Origin: Zizania palustris
Lineage: Eukaryota; Streptophyta; Magnoliopsida; Poales; Poaceae
NCBI GenBank assembly: GCA_019279435.1
Contig: JAAALK010000079.1
Location: forward strand, 85,430,162-85,494,161
Reading direction: 5' to 3'
DNA: 64,000 nt
Both the position numbers and the translations under genes were made by a program. The notes below the pieces were generated by a model. That model did no database searches and was not told the DNA's origin. It saw only the letters and a program-made list of their open reading frames with translations. Position 1 is the first letter of the stretch. Each line of letters opens with the position of its first letter. This document shows positions 22,803-34,807 of this stretch, piece by piece.

Positions 22803-23733
22803 TTGAATGGTGAATTGATGGAGGAGGTATATGTCCAGCAACCTCCTGGATTTGTTGTTGAGGGAAGCAGTGGCAAGGTGCTTAGACTGAATAAAGCATT
22901 GTATGGCTTGCGTCAGGCTCCTAGGGCTTGGAATGCCAGACTAGACAGTGAGTTGATCAAGCTTGGTTTTGAAAGGAATCCTCTTGAACATGCTGTTTAC
23001 AGGAGGAAGCATAGTGATGGTTTTCTCCTAGTGGGTGTTTATGTTGATGATCTAATCATAACAGGACCAAGCAGTGCAAACATTGAGGCATTCAAGAAGG
23101 AGATGATGAAAAGTTTCAGTATGAGTGACCTGGGGCTGCTGAGTTATTATCTAGGCATCCAAGTGACACAAAAGGAGGGGGTGATCTCACTGTGTCAGAG
23201 CTCTTATACACTGAAGATCCTAGAGCAGACAGGTATGAAAGGGTGTAATCCCTGTCATGTGCCTATGGAGAACAAGTTGAAGCTGAGCAAAAATGACAAG
23301 ACATCTCCAGTCGATAAGACAAAGTATAGAAGTGTCATTGGAAGTCTGAGATATCTGGTCAACACTAGACCAGACATTGCCTACTCGGTTGGGATAGTAA
23401 GCAGGTACATGGAGGATCCTAAAGCAAGTCACTGGTCAGTTGTGAAACAAATTCTCAGGTATCTATCAGGGACTGTGAATTATGGCTGCATCTACAGGAA
23501 GCTGAACACATCTGAAACAAGACTGACTGGCTACCGTGATAGTGATCTAGCTGGGGATGTTGTTGACCGAAAGAGCACAAGTGGTTCAGTGTTTTTGTTG
23601 GGAACAAGTCTGGTGACTTGGGGATCACAGAAGCAAAGGGTGGTGGCCTTATCATCATGTGAGGCTGAGTATATTGCAAGTGCCAATGCTGCTTGTCAAG
23701 GCATTTGGCTTAGCAGGCTTCTGGGTGGACTGC
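22803..23733 (+). pseudogene. RT and RNase H, proximal part, split copia
   Basis: This continues the polyprotein in the next frame: ALYGLRQAPRAWNARL, the catalytic YVDD box at 23040-23051, SYYLGIQVTQKEG, RYLVNTRPDIAYSVG and the RNase H motifs DSDLAGDVVDRKSTSG and SSCEAEYIASANAACQ. The frame is cut at 23733 by the SIRE insertion; the last residues of this open frame come from the SIRE LTR. All RT catalytic residues are present. Confidence 0.88.
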
Positions 23734-25532
23734 TGAGGAGCCATGCTGAATAGCGTGGGCCTCATGGCTCTAGAAGTGATGAGTCATTGTCAACGATAGT
23801 CAAAGAGGACTGAAGAAGAGAAGAGATCTGCTGTTTCATGGGCCGCGTGTGACTCAGGTACACGGGCAGCGAGCGACTGTCGGGCAGAGGAGGCTGCGAA
23901 GTCGGGCTGGCCCAATCCGGGTGCATGGGCCAGAAGCAGTAGAAGACCCACTGGGCTGTTGACCAGGATTGACTCAGGTACACGGGCGGTGAGTGATTGC
24001 CGGGCTGAGAGAGCTGCGGAGTCAGGCCGGCCCAATCCGGGTACCTGGTGCAAAGCTGGTGGAGGCTTTGTCAGTTTCGGCGCAAAACTGACAACCGTTG
24101 ATTCTGTATCCGACTGTCCAGAAGAGAAACCGTAGTCGCTACGAAAACTTAGCTTCCGGATAAGTCATCTGTAACTCTAGGCCCACAGTCAGTCAGTCGT
24201 GTCTGTAAAAATTCCTAAGGGCAGTAGAGTCTTTTTATTTATTCTTGAGTCTGTAAAAACCCTAAGGGGCTGGTAGGATATTCCTAGTGTTGGGAGCCTA
24301 TAAATAGGACCCCAATCCCTAGGGTTTGGACTACCCCTTCTAGAAATCACTTTTGCATCATTCATTGGGTCATTTTACCTCTCACGTTTCCTCTCTCTCC
24401 TGTGTGCGCCGCCAGGCACTTGTTCTTCCCTGGTTACTGTGCATTTATTTTTCTGGGAGATTGAATTCCTTGTTCTTTACTGAAGCGTGTGCATTTATTC
24501 CACTGTTTCAAGAAGCTTCGGTTGGGTGAGCCGTGTTGATTTTATTCCTGAGAATGTCCATCTCTTGCGTGTGTTCTTCGTGAGTAGTAGTACTAGTTCT
24601 TGCTGTTGCAAGTAGTACTGCTACTGTAGCTACAGTACTTACTGCCAGCTTTTTACCTTCTACTGTACTACCTTTTTGATCGAAGCATATTGGAGTAAAT
24701 GCCTTTTTGACTGTTTCTGCGAAGTCATCTTTCTTTGTTCGAAGCCCCTCAGCTCCGTGAGGCAGGCTTCGATCTAACATTTTCAAAGCTTTCGTTCAAA
24801 CTGCGAACTTCGGTTTTTGTGTCTGAGTTGCTAGCTTCGAAGTTCTTTCTGAATGGACAACATCGCATACTTCGAACAAGCATACTCCGAATCTATCTGT
24901 TCGAAGTGCACACTTCGTTAGGCTTCGAAGTTGGGTTCGAAGCTTGTCTTTTCTGATAGACTTAATTTGGATTTCTTTGTGGCGTGTCAGCCTTCGGTTC
25001 TCTTTCCGAAGCTTTCTCTGTTCGAAGATAGAGGGTAGGCTTCGGACCTGGTTTTCTGTCGTGTGATTGACTTCGCTTCTTCGTTCGAAGATTGTCCTTT
25101 TGTGAGTTGTGTTTGAAGCTTTCTGTTCGAAGGTTAGCTTCGAAGTTTTCTGTTCAAAGCTGTGTTCGAAGTTTTGTCTTCAAAGTGCACACTTCGAAGT
25201 AGGCTTCGACTCAGTCATCTTGCTCTGAAGCTCTTGGTTCGAAGCTGTGTTCGAAGCCTTGACTTCGAAGTACATACTTCGAACCAGGCTCCGGCATTGT
25301 CATACTTCGCTCCAAAGTACACTTCGCAACTTGCCACTTTGAACTAGGCTAGATCGAGTCACCTTCGGCATCTCGGACAGACTCCGTTACCAACCTCCGA
25401 AGCAGACCTCGACGTGCGAAGGGGGCTTCGCCAAGTTCCGAACAGGAGACAAATTTGGACAGTAACTTTTCTTTTCATCTTACACATACTTAGATCATTT
25501 CTTTGAGAAGTTTAGGCCTGTTACAACTTGTT
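23734..25532 (+). repeat. 5' LTR of SIRE-type element, 3' end deleted
   Basis: Starts TGAGGAGCC. It aligns with 32800-34598 at a constant offset of 9066 bp. The part corresponding to 34599-34802 is missing; the sequence goes straight into gag, near a CATCT shared by both sides. The second half is crowded with TTCGAAG motifs. Confidence 0.92.
24299..24306 (+). promoter_or_regulatory. TATA box of SIRE-type 5' LTR
   Basis: TATAAATA, 565 bp into the LTR, followed by a pyrimidine-rich stretch (TCACGTTTCCTCTCTCTCC). The same box is at 33365-33372 in LTR 2. It marks the likely U3/R boundary near 24330. Confidence 0.65.
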
Positions 25533-28276
25533 ACATCTCCTGGCAAGGTCCCGTCCTTGGAAGCCTATGGCTATAATTATTGGAAGACTCGCATGCGAGC
25601 CTATCTCATGAGCCAGGGTTCGGACATTTGGGATATTTGCGTTCACACCAAGTTTGTCATACCGCCAGTTACTGAGCAGGGTACTGCTGGTATCATTGCT
25701 CAGCATCTGAGCAACAGTAAGGTTGTGAACATTTTGTTTTCTGGTTTAGGTCCCACTGAATTTGAGCGTGTGAGTCATCTCTCCACTGCGAGAGAGATCT
25801 GGGCTACCCTCAAGGCACACCATGAGGGAACAGCACAGGTCAAGGCTCGGCTCTATCAGACCTACCGGCGTGAATATGAGAATTTCACACAGAAGCCGGG
25901 TGAATCTGTTGAGGCTTTGTTTGGTCGTTTTCAGTCGATCATAAACAAGCTTCGGGACAACAAGGCTGAGGGTGCTCAGTTAGTCTCAGATCACGAGCAG
26001 GCGCTCAAGGTTCTCCATACCTTGGACCCAAAGATCTGGGAGATCAAGGTATCTTCTATCGTTGAGAGCACTTCTTACGATACCTTGACCATTTCTGAGT
26101 TATTTAGCAAGCTGAAGGCCACTGAGGTAGATATCCAGTTGAGATCAAATCTCACTGGTTCTGGATCAAAATCCCTGGCCCTTGCTACACCTTCTGTTGA
26201 TCCCTCTGCTGTGAGCTGTGCTGGGTTCTCTTTGATGTCTATCACTGAGGACCAGCTTGAGTTGTTGGGAGATGATGATTTGTGTCTCTTTAACAACCGG
26301 GTGCGTCGTGTCTATGATAAGAGAATGTTCAAAAGACACGGCACAAAATCCGGATGCTTTGAATGTGGTGATCCAGGACACTTCATCGCCGACTGCCCCA
26401 AGCGCAATGGATACAAGAAGGGCACCGGTGGCAGCTTCCATGACTCTGGCAAGCACGAGAGCTCATCCTTCATCAAGGGCAAGCCGAAGACTCGATTCTT
26501 CAAGAAGGCCCTGAAGGACTACCGGCGAGAGAACAAGAAGCGCGACAAGGCCTTCTTCGCCGAGATGGAGAAAAGCTACTCCAAGCGGTCCACGTCTTCT
26601 TCCTCTTCATCGAGCTCAAGCGATGAGGAGATCGACATCAGGAAGGGGAAAGACAAGGACGATCCGGCGGGCCTCTGCTTCATGGCTTTCGGGGACAAGC
26701 CTAAGAGCCACTCACACCAACGCCGAAGATCCCGCAAGAGCTTCTGTTCAATGGCTCTTGGGGATAGAGAAGAAAAGAGCTCCTCCGACGACTCCGACGA
26801 CGATAACAAGGTATCATCATACGAGCGCGAAATAGTTGATTTACTTGAGAGCAATCGTCAGGAGTTGAGATATCGGGAAAAACTGCTTAGGGGGGCTAAG
26901 AAGAGGATAGATGAGTTAGAGAGTGAGCTTGCCGTGGCCAACGGCAAAATTGAGAGTCTATCATCTTCCCCTTGCTTGGGTGATAGCAGTGAGTGCCCGA
27001 AGTGTGAGATGCTTCTGTGTGACCTGTCGACTCTGAAGTCCAGGTACACAGAAAGGGTTGATGAGAGGGACGCTTTGGCCACTGAGCTTGAAAGCGCTCA
27101 GCTGGAGCTGAAAGATGCTCAAGCCACAGTCGTCGCACCCTGTGTTGATTGCCCATCTCGTCTAGCTGCCTTAGCTGAGCTGAAATCCAAGGGCGATGAG
27201 CATTTGGGTGATTTAGAGAGGTTGAGAGCTGAGCTTGCCCAGACTAGGCTAGAGCTTGAGACACTGTCAGTTCAACCCACTGTTTGTGAGAACTGCCTGT
27301 CTCTTAGAATGGAATTAATTAAGCTGAAAGCCGAGAAGTCTGTCCAAGTAGAGAGTGAATGTGAGACCTGCTTGTCTCAGGTGGAGGTTCTAGCTTCCTT
27401 GAGAGAGGAGCTAGCAGATTCTCAGAATGAGAACTTTTACCTTCGTTCTATCCTGAGTTGGATCAGTGCCAGAGAGCCACAGCTTGGCATGATGATCCAG
27501 CAGTTCAAGAGGCAGGATGGGTTTGGGGTAGGTTACACCTACACCAAGGCTGACTTTGAGAGTGCCATTAGCCGGGCAGTGGAGTGGAGTAAAATGACTC
27601 CAGAACAGAGGTATCCCAAGACTCACTCCACTGAGTCTTCCCAGACTTGTCAGCCCAAGGATGGAGTGATCCATGAAACACCTAAAGCTCCACCTAAGAA
27701 ACCTATCTGGGTTCCAAAGCCCAAAAATCTCCACACTTCTCTTGACTCTCTTCCTGGACCCTCTCAGCCCAAGAAGACCACACCAAACACTACCAAGCCC
27801 AAGAATCCTAAACCTCAACCACTTCCCAAGAAACCCACCTATCATTGTGAGTACTGTCAGAGAGAAGGGCATCTTGCGGAGTTCTGCTTCAGGAGGAAGC
27901 GGGTTGAGAGAGCAGAGAGGGCTCGTAGTGATCAGGAGCAGTTCTACCAGCAGGGAGGTAGACTGCGTGTTCCTCGACGCGGGGAGAGGCTGGAGGCCAG
28001 GCCGCGTCGTGTAGGTGGTGGTAGAGGAGACGGCTTTCTTGCCCGTGCTCCAGTTGGTGGTGTTCGTTCCGGCAGAATTCCAGACCGTGTTGGCTACGGT
28101 TCTGGACCTCGTGGCCGCAGGGTTAGGCAGAACCGAGGACCGCGCCTTGAGCCACGTTTTGGTCCAAACTCTTTGATGGTTTTCGCTTTCCATCTTTTGA
28201 GCAGATGGCTCGACACTGGTTTAGCTCTTTTGCTAAACCTGGTGCCGGACCATTTGCTCCCACTTACAGACACTAA
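25533..28276 (+). pseudogene. Gag of SIRE-type element (start lost, frameshifted end)
   Basis: The natural start is deleted; the open frame now begins inside the LTR at 25503. GYNYWKTRMRAYLMSQ opens the Gag domain. CCHC knuckle 1 is CFECGDPGHFIADC (ORF residue 285). A serine run, acidic and basic stretches, and a long coiled coil (about residues 440-680) with recurring CxxC pairs follow. CCHC knuckle 2 is CEYCQREGHLAEFC (residue 782), then an Arg/Gly-rich tail. A 2-base insertion or 1-base deletion near 28170 shifts the frame; the original end reads FEQMARHW to a TAA at 28274-28276. The large Gag with coiled coil and two knuckles is typical of the SIRE/Maximus lineage. Confidence 0.85.
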
Positions 28277-28278
28277 TT

Positions 28279-30078
28279 GTGCAGGACCGGGGACTGGAGC
28301 ATGTTTGGATCATGGACTCAGGATGCTCTCGCCACATGACGGGACATCGCAGATGGTTCTCCAGTCTCACTCCTTCGAGCTCCAAAGAGTACATCACATT
28401 CGGGAACAGCGGTCAAGGGAAAGTAAGTGGCATAGGCTCAATTAGCATTTCAGATCATTTCTCTTTGAAGAATGTTGCTTTGGTTAAAAATTTGAACTTC
28501 AACTTGATTTCTGTGTCGCAACTTCTTGAGGATGGTTTGGAAGTGCGTTTTAAGAAGGGCAATTCTTCTGTGGTTGATTCTAGAGGATCTTTGGTTTATC
28601 AGATTTTACCCTTCGGTAAAGTTTTTCGAATTAACTTCTCTAGTTCTTTTGGCCCTTCTCGCTGTTTGATTGCTGGATCTTCTTCTGAACTCTGGAAGTG
28701 GCATAGGAGGTTAGGTCATTTGAGTTTTGATCTGCTAGTCAGGTTAAGCTCTATGGACCTCATCCGAGGATTGCCCAAGCTTAAGATGGAGAAGGATCTA
28801 GTTTGCCATCCCTGTCATCATGGGAAAATGGTTGCCGCTTCTCACGCACCTGTGACTCAGGTGATGACTTCGTATCCGGGAGAGCTTTTACATTTGGACA
28901 CTGTAGGTCCAGCTCGGGTACGCTCGGTCGGTGGGAAGTGGTATGCACTTGTGATTGTTGACGACTTTTCTCGATTCTCGTGGGTTTTCTTTTTGGAGTC
29001 TAAGGATGAAACTTTTCAATTTGTCCATGACCTGATTTTGAAGCTGAAGAATGAGAACAATGGTCGGATGCGAGCAATTCGCTCCGACAATGGCTCTGAG
29101 TTCAAGAACTCTCAGTTCGTCAGCTTCTGTGGTGATCAGGGTCTGGACCATCAGTTTTCTTCTCCTTACACTCCCCCACAGAACGGCGTTGTGGAACGAA
29201 AGAACCGCACGCTAGTTGAGATGGCCAGGACGATGCTCGATGAGCACAGGACTCCTAGGCGTTTTTGGGCTGAAGCAATGAACACGGCTTGCTATCTGGC
29301 CAACCGCATTTTTCTTAGAGCTTACCTTGGTAAGACATCATATGAGTTGCGGTTTGGCAGACAGCCCAAGGTTAGCGACTTGCGAGCGTTTGGCTACAAG
29401 TGCTTTGTGCTCAAGAAGGGAGGGCATTTGGACAAGTTTGAGTCTCGTTGCTGGGATGGTGTTTTTCTTGGTTATGCATTGCATTCTCGAGGCTTCCGTG
29501 TTTGGAACCTCGAATCCTAGCTGCTTGTCGAGACGTGTGAGGTTTCATTTGATGAGTCCTTGCCTTCTTTGACTCCTTCTTTTGAGATTTCTGGTGATGA
29601 TGAGCTCGGAGAGTCCATCTTCGAGGAAGATGAGGATACTCCAGCTGCTGTTGAGGGTGGGCCTTCTGCTTCCCCCGCAGAGCCCACACCTTCTGAGACT
29701 TCGACTGATGATGAGGGCGGACCTCTGATCACTTCTTCCACTTCGATCGAGCCCCCTCAGTCGAGTCCAGAGGTGCCAGCTGCTGACTCAGGTGAGGTGA
29801 CTTCAGATCACCAGGGAACCCGAGCAGTTCAGCGTGACCATCCCTCAGAGCTCATCATTGGTGATTTGACTGAGAGAACTTTGCGTTCTTCTGCCTCTCT
29901 TGCTGTATTTGCTGAATCGGCTTTTGTTGCATCGTTTGAGCCTAGAGATGTTTCTCATGCTCTTTCTGATTCAAATTGGATTAATGCTATGCAAGAAGAG
30001 CTTGAGAATTTTGTCCGCAATCGGGTTTGGACACTAGTTGAGCCGCCACCAGAATGCAACCCCATAGGCACCAAGTAG
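28279..30078 (+). pseudogene. Protease and integrase of SIRE-type element
   Basis: The frame runs from about 28279 (QDRGLEHVWIMDSGCSRHM, protease Asp-Ser-Gly), through the Gag-pre-integrase HHCC region (ELWKWHRRLGHLSF to CHPCHHGKM), to the integrase core with LHLDTVGP, IRSDNGSEF and NGVVERKNRT, and the C-terminal FGYKCFVLKKGGHLDKFE. A TAG at 29518-29520 interrupts the frame. It resumes in phase with an acidic linker (GDDELGESIFEEDED) and reaches a second TAG at 30076-30078, where TGG (Trp) is expected in the conserved K-W-V-F start of RT. Catalytic residues are intact, but the two nonsense changes block expression. Confidence 0.88.
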
Positions 30079-31470
30079 GTATTCAAGAACAAACAAGGTG
30101 AAGATGGGGTTGTGGTGCGCAACAAGGCTCGACTAGTTGCCCAGGGTTATTGCCAGAAGGAAGGTATTGACTTTGAAGAAACCTTCGCTCCTGTTGCCCG
30201 TCTTGAGTCCATTCGTATTCTTCTAGCTTTTGCCGTTTCGAAGGGTTTTAAGCTTTTTCAAATGGATGTTAAGAGTGCTTTTCTGAACGGGTACATAGAA
30301 GAGGAGGTTTATGTTAGGGAACCCCCCGGTTTTGAGAACCCTAAGTGTCCTCGACATGTTTTTAAGTTGCATAAAGCTTTATACGGGTTGAAGCAAGCCC
30401 CCAGGGCTTGGTATGACCGGTTAAAGCAATTTTTGTTGGGGAAGGGCTTTGTGATGGGTTCTGTGGACAAAACTCTCTTTTTGCTCAGAGTTGCTTCAGA
30501 CTTCTTAGTTGCTCAGATTTACGTGGACGACATTATTTTTGGCGGTACTACTAATGATCTTGTGTCCAAGTTTTCTGAGCAGATGCACAGTGAGTTTGAG
30601 ATGAGCCTCATGGGTGAGCTTAAGTATTTCCTAGGGCTCCAGATCAAGCATACCAAGGACGGCACCTTCATCCACCAAGGTAAGTACACTCGTGATATGT
30701 TAAAGAAATTTGACTTTGGTGGTGAATTGAAGCCGCAGATGACTCCGATGGGCACTTCTGGGGGTCTAGACAAGGATGAGAGCGGTGTCAAGGTCAATGA
30801 AAGGGAGTTTCGAGGGATGATTGGTTCGCTGTTGTACTTGACGGCAACAAGACCGGACATTCAGTTCGCCGTGGGACTTTGCGCGCGTTTTCAGTCTTCA
30901 CCACGCGCGTCTCACCGGCAGGCTGTCAAGCGCATTTTCAGGTATCTCACCTATGCGCCTGATCTTGGTCTTTATTATTCAGCATCATCATCTCTTGATT
31001 TATCTGGCTTTTCGTACGCTGACTTTGGTGGGTGCCGGTTGGATCGCAAGTCGACTTCTGGTACTTGCCAGTTTCTTGGTTCTTCCCTTGTATCTTGGTC
31101 TTCTCGAAAGCAATCTGGAGTTGCTCTTTCGACCACAGAGGCTGAGTACGTAGCTGCTGCTAGCTACTGCTCACAGTTGGTTTGGATGATTTCCACCCTA
31201 CGAGATTTTGGGTTATTCTATCCTACCAGGGTTCCATTGTTTTGCGACAGCACCAGTGCTATTAGTGTAGGGAAAAACCCGTGTCTCCATTCAAAAACCA
31301 AACATATTGATGTGCGCTTTCACTTCCTGCGGGATCAATATGAGAAAGGTGTCATTGACCTTGTTCATGTTGATACCCATCATCAGTTGGCTGACATTTT
31401 CACCAAACCCCTAGATCAGTCAACGCTTGAGCGTTTACGAGGGGATTTGGGTGTTGTGTATCCTTTTTAG
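30079..31470 (+). pseudogene. Reverse transcriptase and RNase H of SIRE-type element
   Basis: In phase after the TAG at 30078 the frame is open to 31470. RT motifs: KARLVAQGYCQKEGIDFEE, QMDVKSAFLNGYIEEEVYV, ALYGLKQAPRAWYDRL, the catalytic YVDD at 30520-30531 and LTATRPDIQFAVG. RNase H motifs: DRKSTSGTCQFLGSSLVSW, STTEAEYVAAASYCSQ and HSKTKHIDVRFHFLRDQ, ending LADIFTKPLD. The domain itself looks complete, so the damage to pol is confined to the upstream nonsense codons. It copies element RNA into DNA in particles when intact. Confidence 0.88.
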
Positions 31471-32799
31471 GATATTTTGCGTCAGTTTTCTTTCTTATTT
31501 ACTCTTTTCTTGAGTTTTTTTGTGTGTGTGTTCATACCTTGCATATTCACATCTCACACGTTAGAGATGCTTCTGTTATATGATTGAACTGCTTTACTTA
31601 TTCTAGCTGGTACATGCTTTTGATTACTTGTCAATGATCATGCTTTGGTTCAGTTCACTTGATATATCTGATATCTGTCATATGCATGGCTTTTATGCTT
31701 TAAACTTGAAAACTTAATCACCATTGCTTCTGGTAACTAGCATGTGTAGGCTGAGTGCTTTTGCTATCTGTTACATGCCTTGTAGCTAGTTCATCACATA
31801 GATGCAGATATGCAACTTGGACATCCTTATGCTTTAACATGGAAATTGTGCAATAAAAAATGATAAAAATCAAAAATGAATGAAAATTCCATGCCTTTTT
31901 ATGCTTGAGTTGAAAAGATCCAAGTGGGTTTGCTTTGTCGCATTGCATTGTTCTGGACTGCTTACCATAGCACTTTGGTATGAACTAGGACAGTGCAGTG
32001 TATGCCAAGATCAACGTCTTAAGCTTCTGATGGTCCAGTTCTGGCCTAGGCTTGACTTGGTCGGTTAGCATAAGGTTTGACATGCAAATAACCCTTGGCA
32101 AAAATGAAAGAGGAAATTGAAAAAGCCTAAACATTTAAAAGATAACAAGTTCGTTGAAGCACTTTTGTTTTTGGACAATGCTTATCATGGTAGATATCAG
32201 TTAGCTTCTGCATCTCATGCTTTACATTGCTTGGTAACTGGAAAATGTGGTGATGTTTTTTGTTTGCAAAAACTGAAAAATGCGTGCTAATGATTTTCTG
32301 TAGATATCATCTGTTGCACTGATCATGCCATGTATTGTTACAGTATGTCTTTTGTTGTATCTGTTAGATGTTGTAATTGCAGTCAATCATATTTGAGAAG
32401 CATGCTTTCTACACTCCTTATGCACTCCAGTTGCATTCACTGCATATTTTGAGGGGGAGTTGCATTTCAGGGGGAGTCTGTGTCTCTTTTGAGTGCTTGA
32501 TGAGTTCACTTGTCAACAAGGGGGAGAAAATTTGGGATCAGAGTTTAAGGGGGAGTTCTTACTCTGTTGATATCCTTGTTATTCCGAAATCGCACTCATT
32601 TTGAGCTTTTACGTTTTGGTTAACCATAATGACCGTTTCTTGCTTTTGATTGGCTTTCGGTCATTAGGGTTAAACTTTTACCTTCTTTTTCTTCTTCTTT
32701 GTTTTCTTGTGTTTTTGTTTTCGTGTTTCCACATTTGCTCGCAGGTGCTGAAGAGCTGAAGAAGAGGAATGTTGACAATGCACTCATCAAGGGGGAGAT
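31471..32799 (+). other. 3' noncoding tail of SIRE-type element with polypurine tracts
   Basis: 1.3 kb after pol without a supported gene; the env-like frame known from some SIRE elements is not visible. GGGGGAG occurs at 32453, 32470, 32520, 32549 and 32791. The last one, directly before LTR 2, is the polypurine tract; the others are possible extra plus-strand priming sites. The 31890-32020 part is homologous to 56730-56850. Confidence 0.75.
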
Positions 32800-34802
32800 T
32801 GAGGAGCCATGCTGAATAGCGTGGGCCTCATGGCTCTAGAAGTGATGAGTCATTGTCAACGATAGTCAAAGAGGACTGAAGAAGAGAAGAGATCTGCTGT
32901 TTCATGGGCCGCGTGTGACTCAGGTACACGGGCAGCGAGCGACTGTCGGGCAGAGGAGGCTGCGAAGTCGGGCTGGCCCAATCCGGGTGCATGGGCCAGA
33001 AGCAGTAGAAGACCCACTGGGCTGTTGACCAGGATTGACTTAGGTACACGGGCGGTGAGTGATTGCCGAGCTGAGAGAGCTGCGGAGTCAGGCCGGCCCA
33101 ATCCGGGTACCTGGTGCAAAGCTGGTGGAGGCTTTGTCAGTTTCGGCGCAAAACTGACAACCGTTGATTCTGTATCCGACTGTCCAGAAGAGAAGCCGTA
33201 GTCTCTACGAAAACTTAGCTTCCGGATAAGTCATCTGTAACTCTAGGCCCACAGTCAGTCAGTCGTGTCTGTAAAAATTCCTAAGGGCAGTAGAGTCTTT
33301 TTATTTATTCTTGAGTCTGTAAAAACCCTAAGGGGCTGGTAGGATATTCCTAGTGTTGGGAGCCTATAAATAGGACCCCAATCCCTAGGGTTTGGACTAC
33401 CCCTTCTAGAAATCACTTTTGCATCATTCATTGGGTCATTTTACCTCTCACGTTTCCTCTCTCTCTTGTGTGCGCCGCCAGGCACTTGTTCTTCCCTGGT
33501 TACTGTGCATTTATTTTTCTGGGAGATTGAATTCCTTGTTCTTTACTGAAGCGTGTGCATTTATTCCACTGTTTCAAGAAGCTTCGGTTGGGTGAGCCGT
33601 GTTGATTTTATTCCTGAGAATGTCCATCTCTTGCGTGTGTTCTTCGTGAGTAGTAGTACTAGTTCTTGCTGTTGCAAGTAGTACTGCTACTGTAGCTACA
33701 GTACTTACTGCCAGCTTTTTACCTTCTACTGTACTACCTTTTTGATCGAAGCAGATTGGAGTAAATGCCTTTTTGACTGTTTCTGCGAAGTCATCTTTCT
33801 TTGTTCGAAGCCCCTCAGCTCCGTGAGGCAGGCTTCGATCTAACATTTTCAAAGCTTTCGTTCAAACTGCGAACTTCGGTTTTTGTGTCTGAGTTGCTAG
33901 CTTCGAAGTTCTTTCTGAATGGACAGCATCGCATACTTCGAACAAGCATACTCCGAATCTATCTGTTCGAAGTGCACACTTCGTTAGGCTTCGAAGTTGG
34001 GTTCGAAGCTTGTCTTTTCTGATAGACTTCATTTGGATTTCTTTGTGGCGTGTCAGCCTTCGGTTCTCTTTCCGAAGCTTTCTCTGTTCGAAGATAGAGG
34101 GTAGGCTTCGAACCTGGTTTTCTGTCGTGTGATTGACTTCGCTTCTTCGTTCGAAGATTGTCCTTTTGTGAGTTGTGTTTGAAGCTTTCTGTTCGAAGGT
34201 TAGCTTCGAAGTTTTCTGTTCAAAGCTGTGTTCGAAGTTTTGTCTTCGAAGTGCACACTTCGAAGTAGGCTTCGACTCAGTCATCTTGCTCCGAAGCTCT
34301 TGGTTCGAAGCTGTGTTCGAAGCCTTGACTTCGAAGTACATACTTCGAACCAGGCTCCGGCATTGTCATACTTCGCTCCAAAGTACACTTCGCAACTTGC
34401 CACTTTGAACTAGGCTAGATCGAGTCACCTTCGGCATCTCGGACAGACTCCGTTACCAACCTCCGAAGCAGACCTCGACGTGCGAAGGGGGCTTCGCCAA
34501 GTTCCGAACAGGAGACAAATTTGGACAGTAACTTTTCTTTTCATATTACACATACTTAGATCATTTCTTTGAGAAGTTTAGGCCTGTTACAACTTGTTCA
34601 TCTACCTAGTTGCACTACTTTAGTTTTACACTGTTTATCATCAGTTGCTTCTAGGTCAGAAACCTTTAGACTTAGGCTTTCTGTTTATTTTTCTGCTGCG
34701 TAGTCTGTTGAGGTGCGTTGGGTATTGGGAGCAGGCCATTGATTCGAAAGAATTTTTAAGGCGCCCATTCACCCCCCTCTGGTCGCTACTTTTGGTCCTA
34801 CA
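32800..34802 (+). repeat. 3' LTR of SIRE-type element, complete
   Basis: 2003 bp, TGAGGAGCC...GGTCCTACA. The final CGCCCATTCACCCCCCTCTG motif is shared with the unit 0 and unit 2 copia LTRs, showing one lineage. Confidence 0.92.
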
Positions 34803-34807
34803 ACTGC

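Larger units (their letters stand above)
23734..34802 (+). mobile_element. SIRE/Maximus-type copia retrotransposon, nested
   Basis: An 11-kb element with target duplication ACTGC (23729-23733 and 34803-34807). LTR 1 is 23734-25532 (its 3' end is lost) and LTR 2 is 32800-34802. Between them lie gag with coiled coil and two zinc knuckles, protease-integrase, RT-RNase H, a 1.3-kb noncoding tail and a polypurine tract. The LTRs are collinear without indels over 1799 bp and differ by only a few bases, so the insertion is recent. A deletion took the last 204 bp of LTR 1, the primer site and the gag start; with three further breaks in coding sequence the copy cannot move by itself. Confidence 0.92.

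Noticed and set aside
28279..31470. SIRE pol as a working gene
   Set aside because: TAG codons at 29518 and 30076 lie inside the conserved protein, and the element lacks its primer site.
31471..32799. Possible envelope-like gene after SIRE pol
   Set aside because: Only short frames; no signal peptide, transmembrane segment or coiled coil in one frame.
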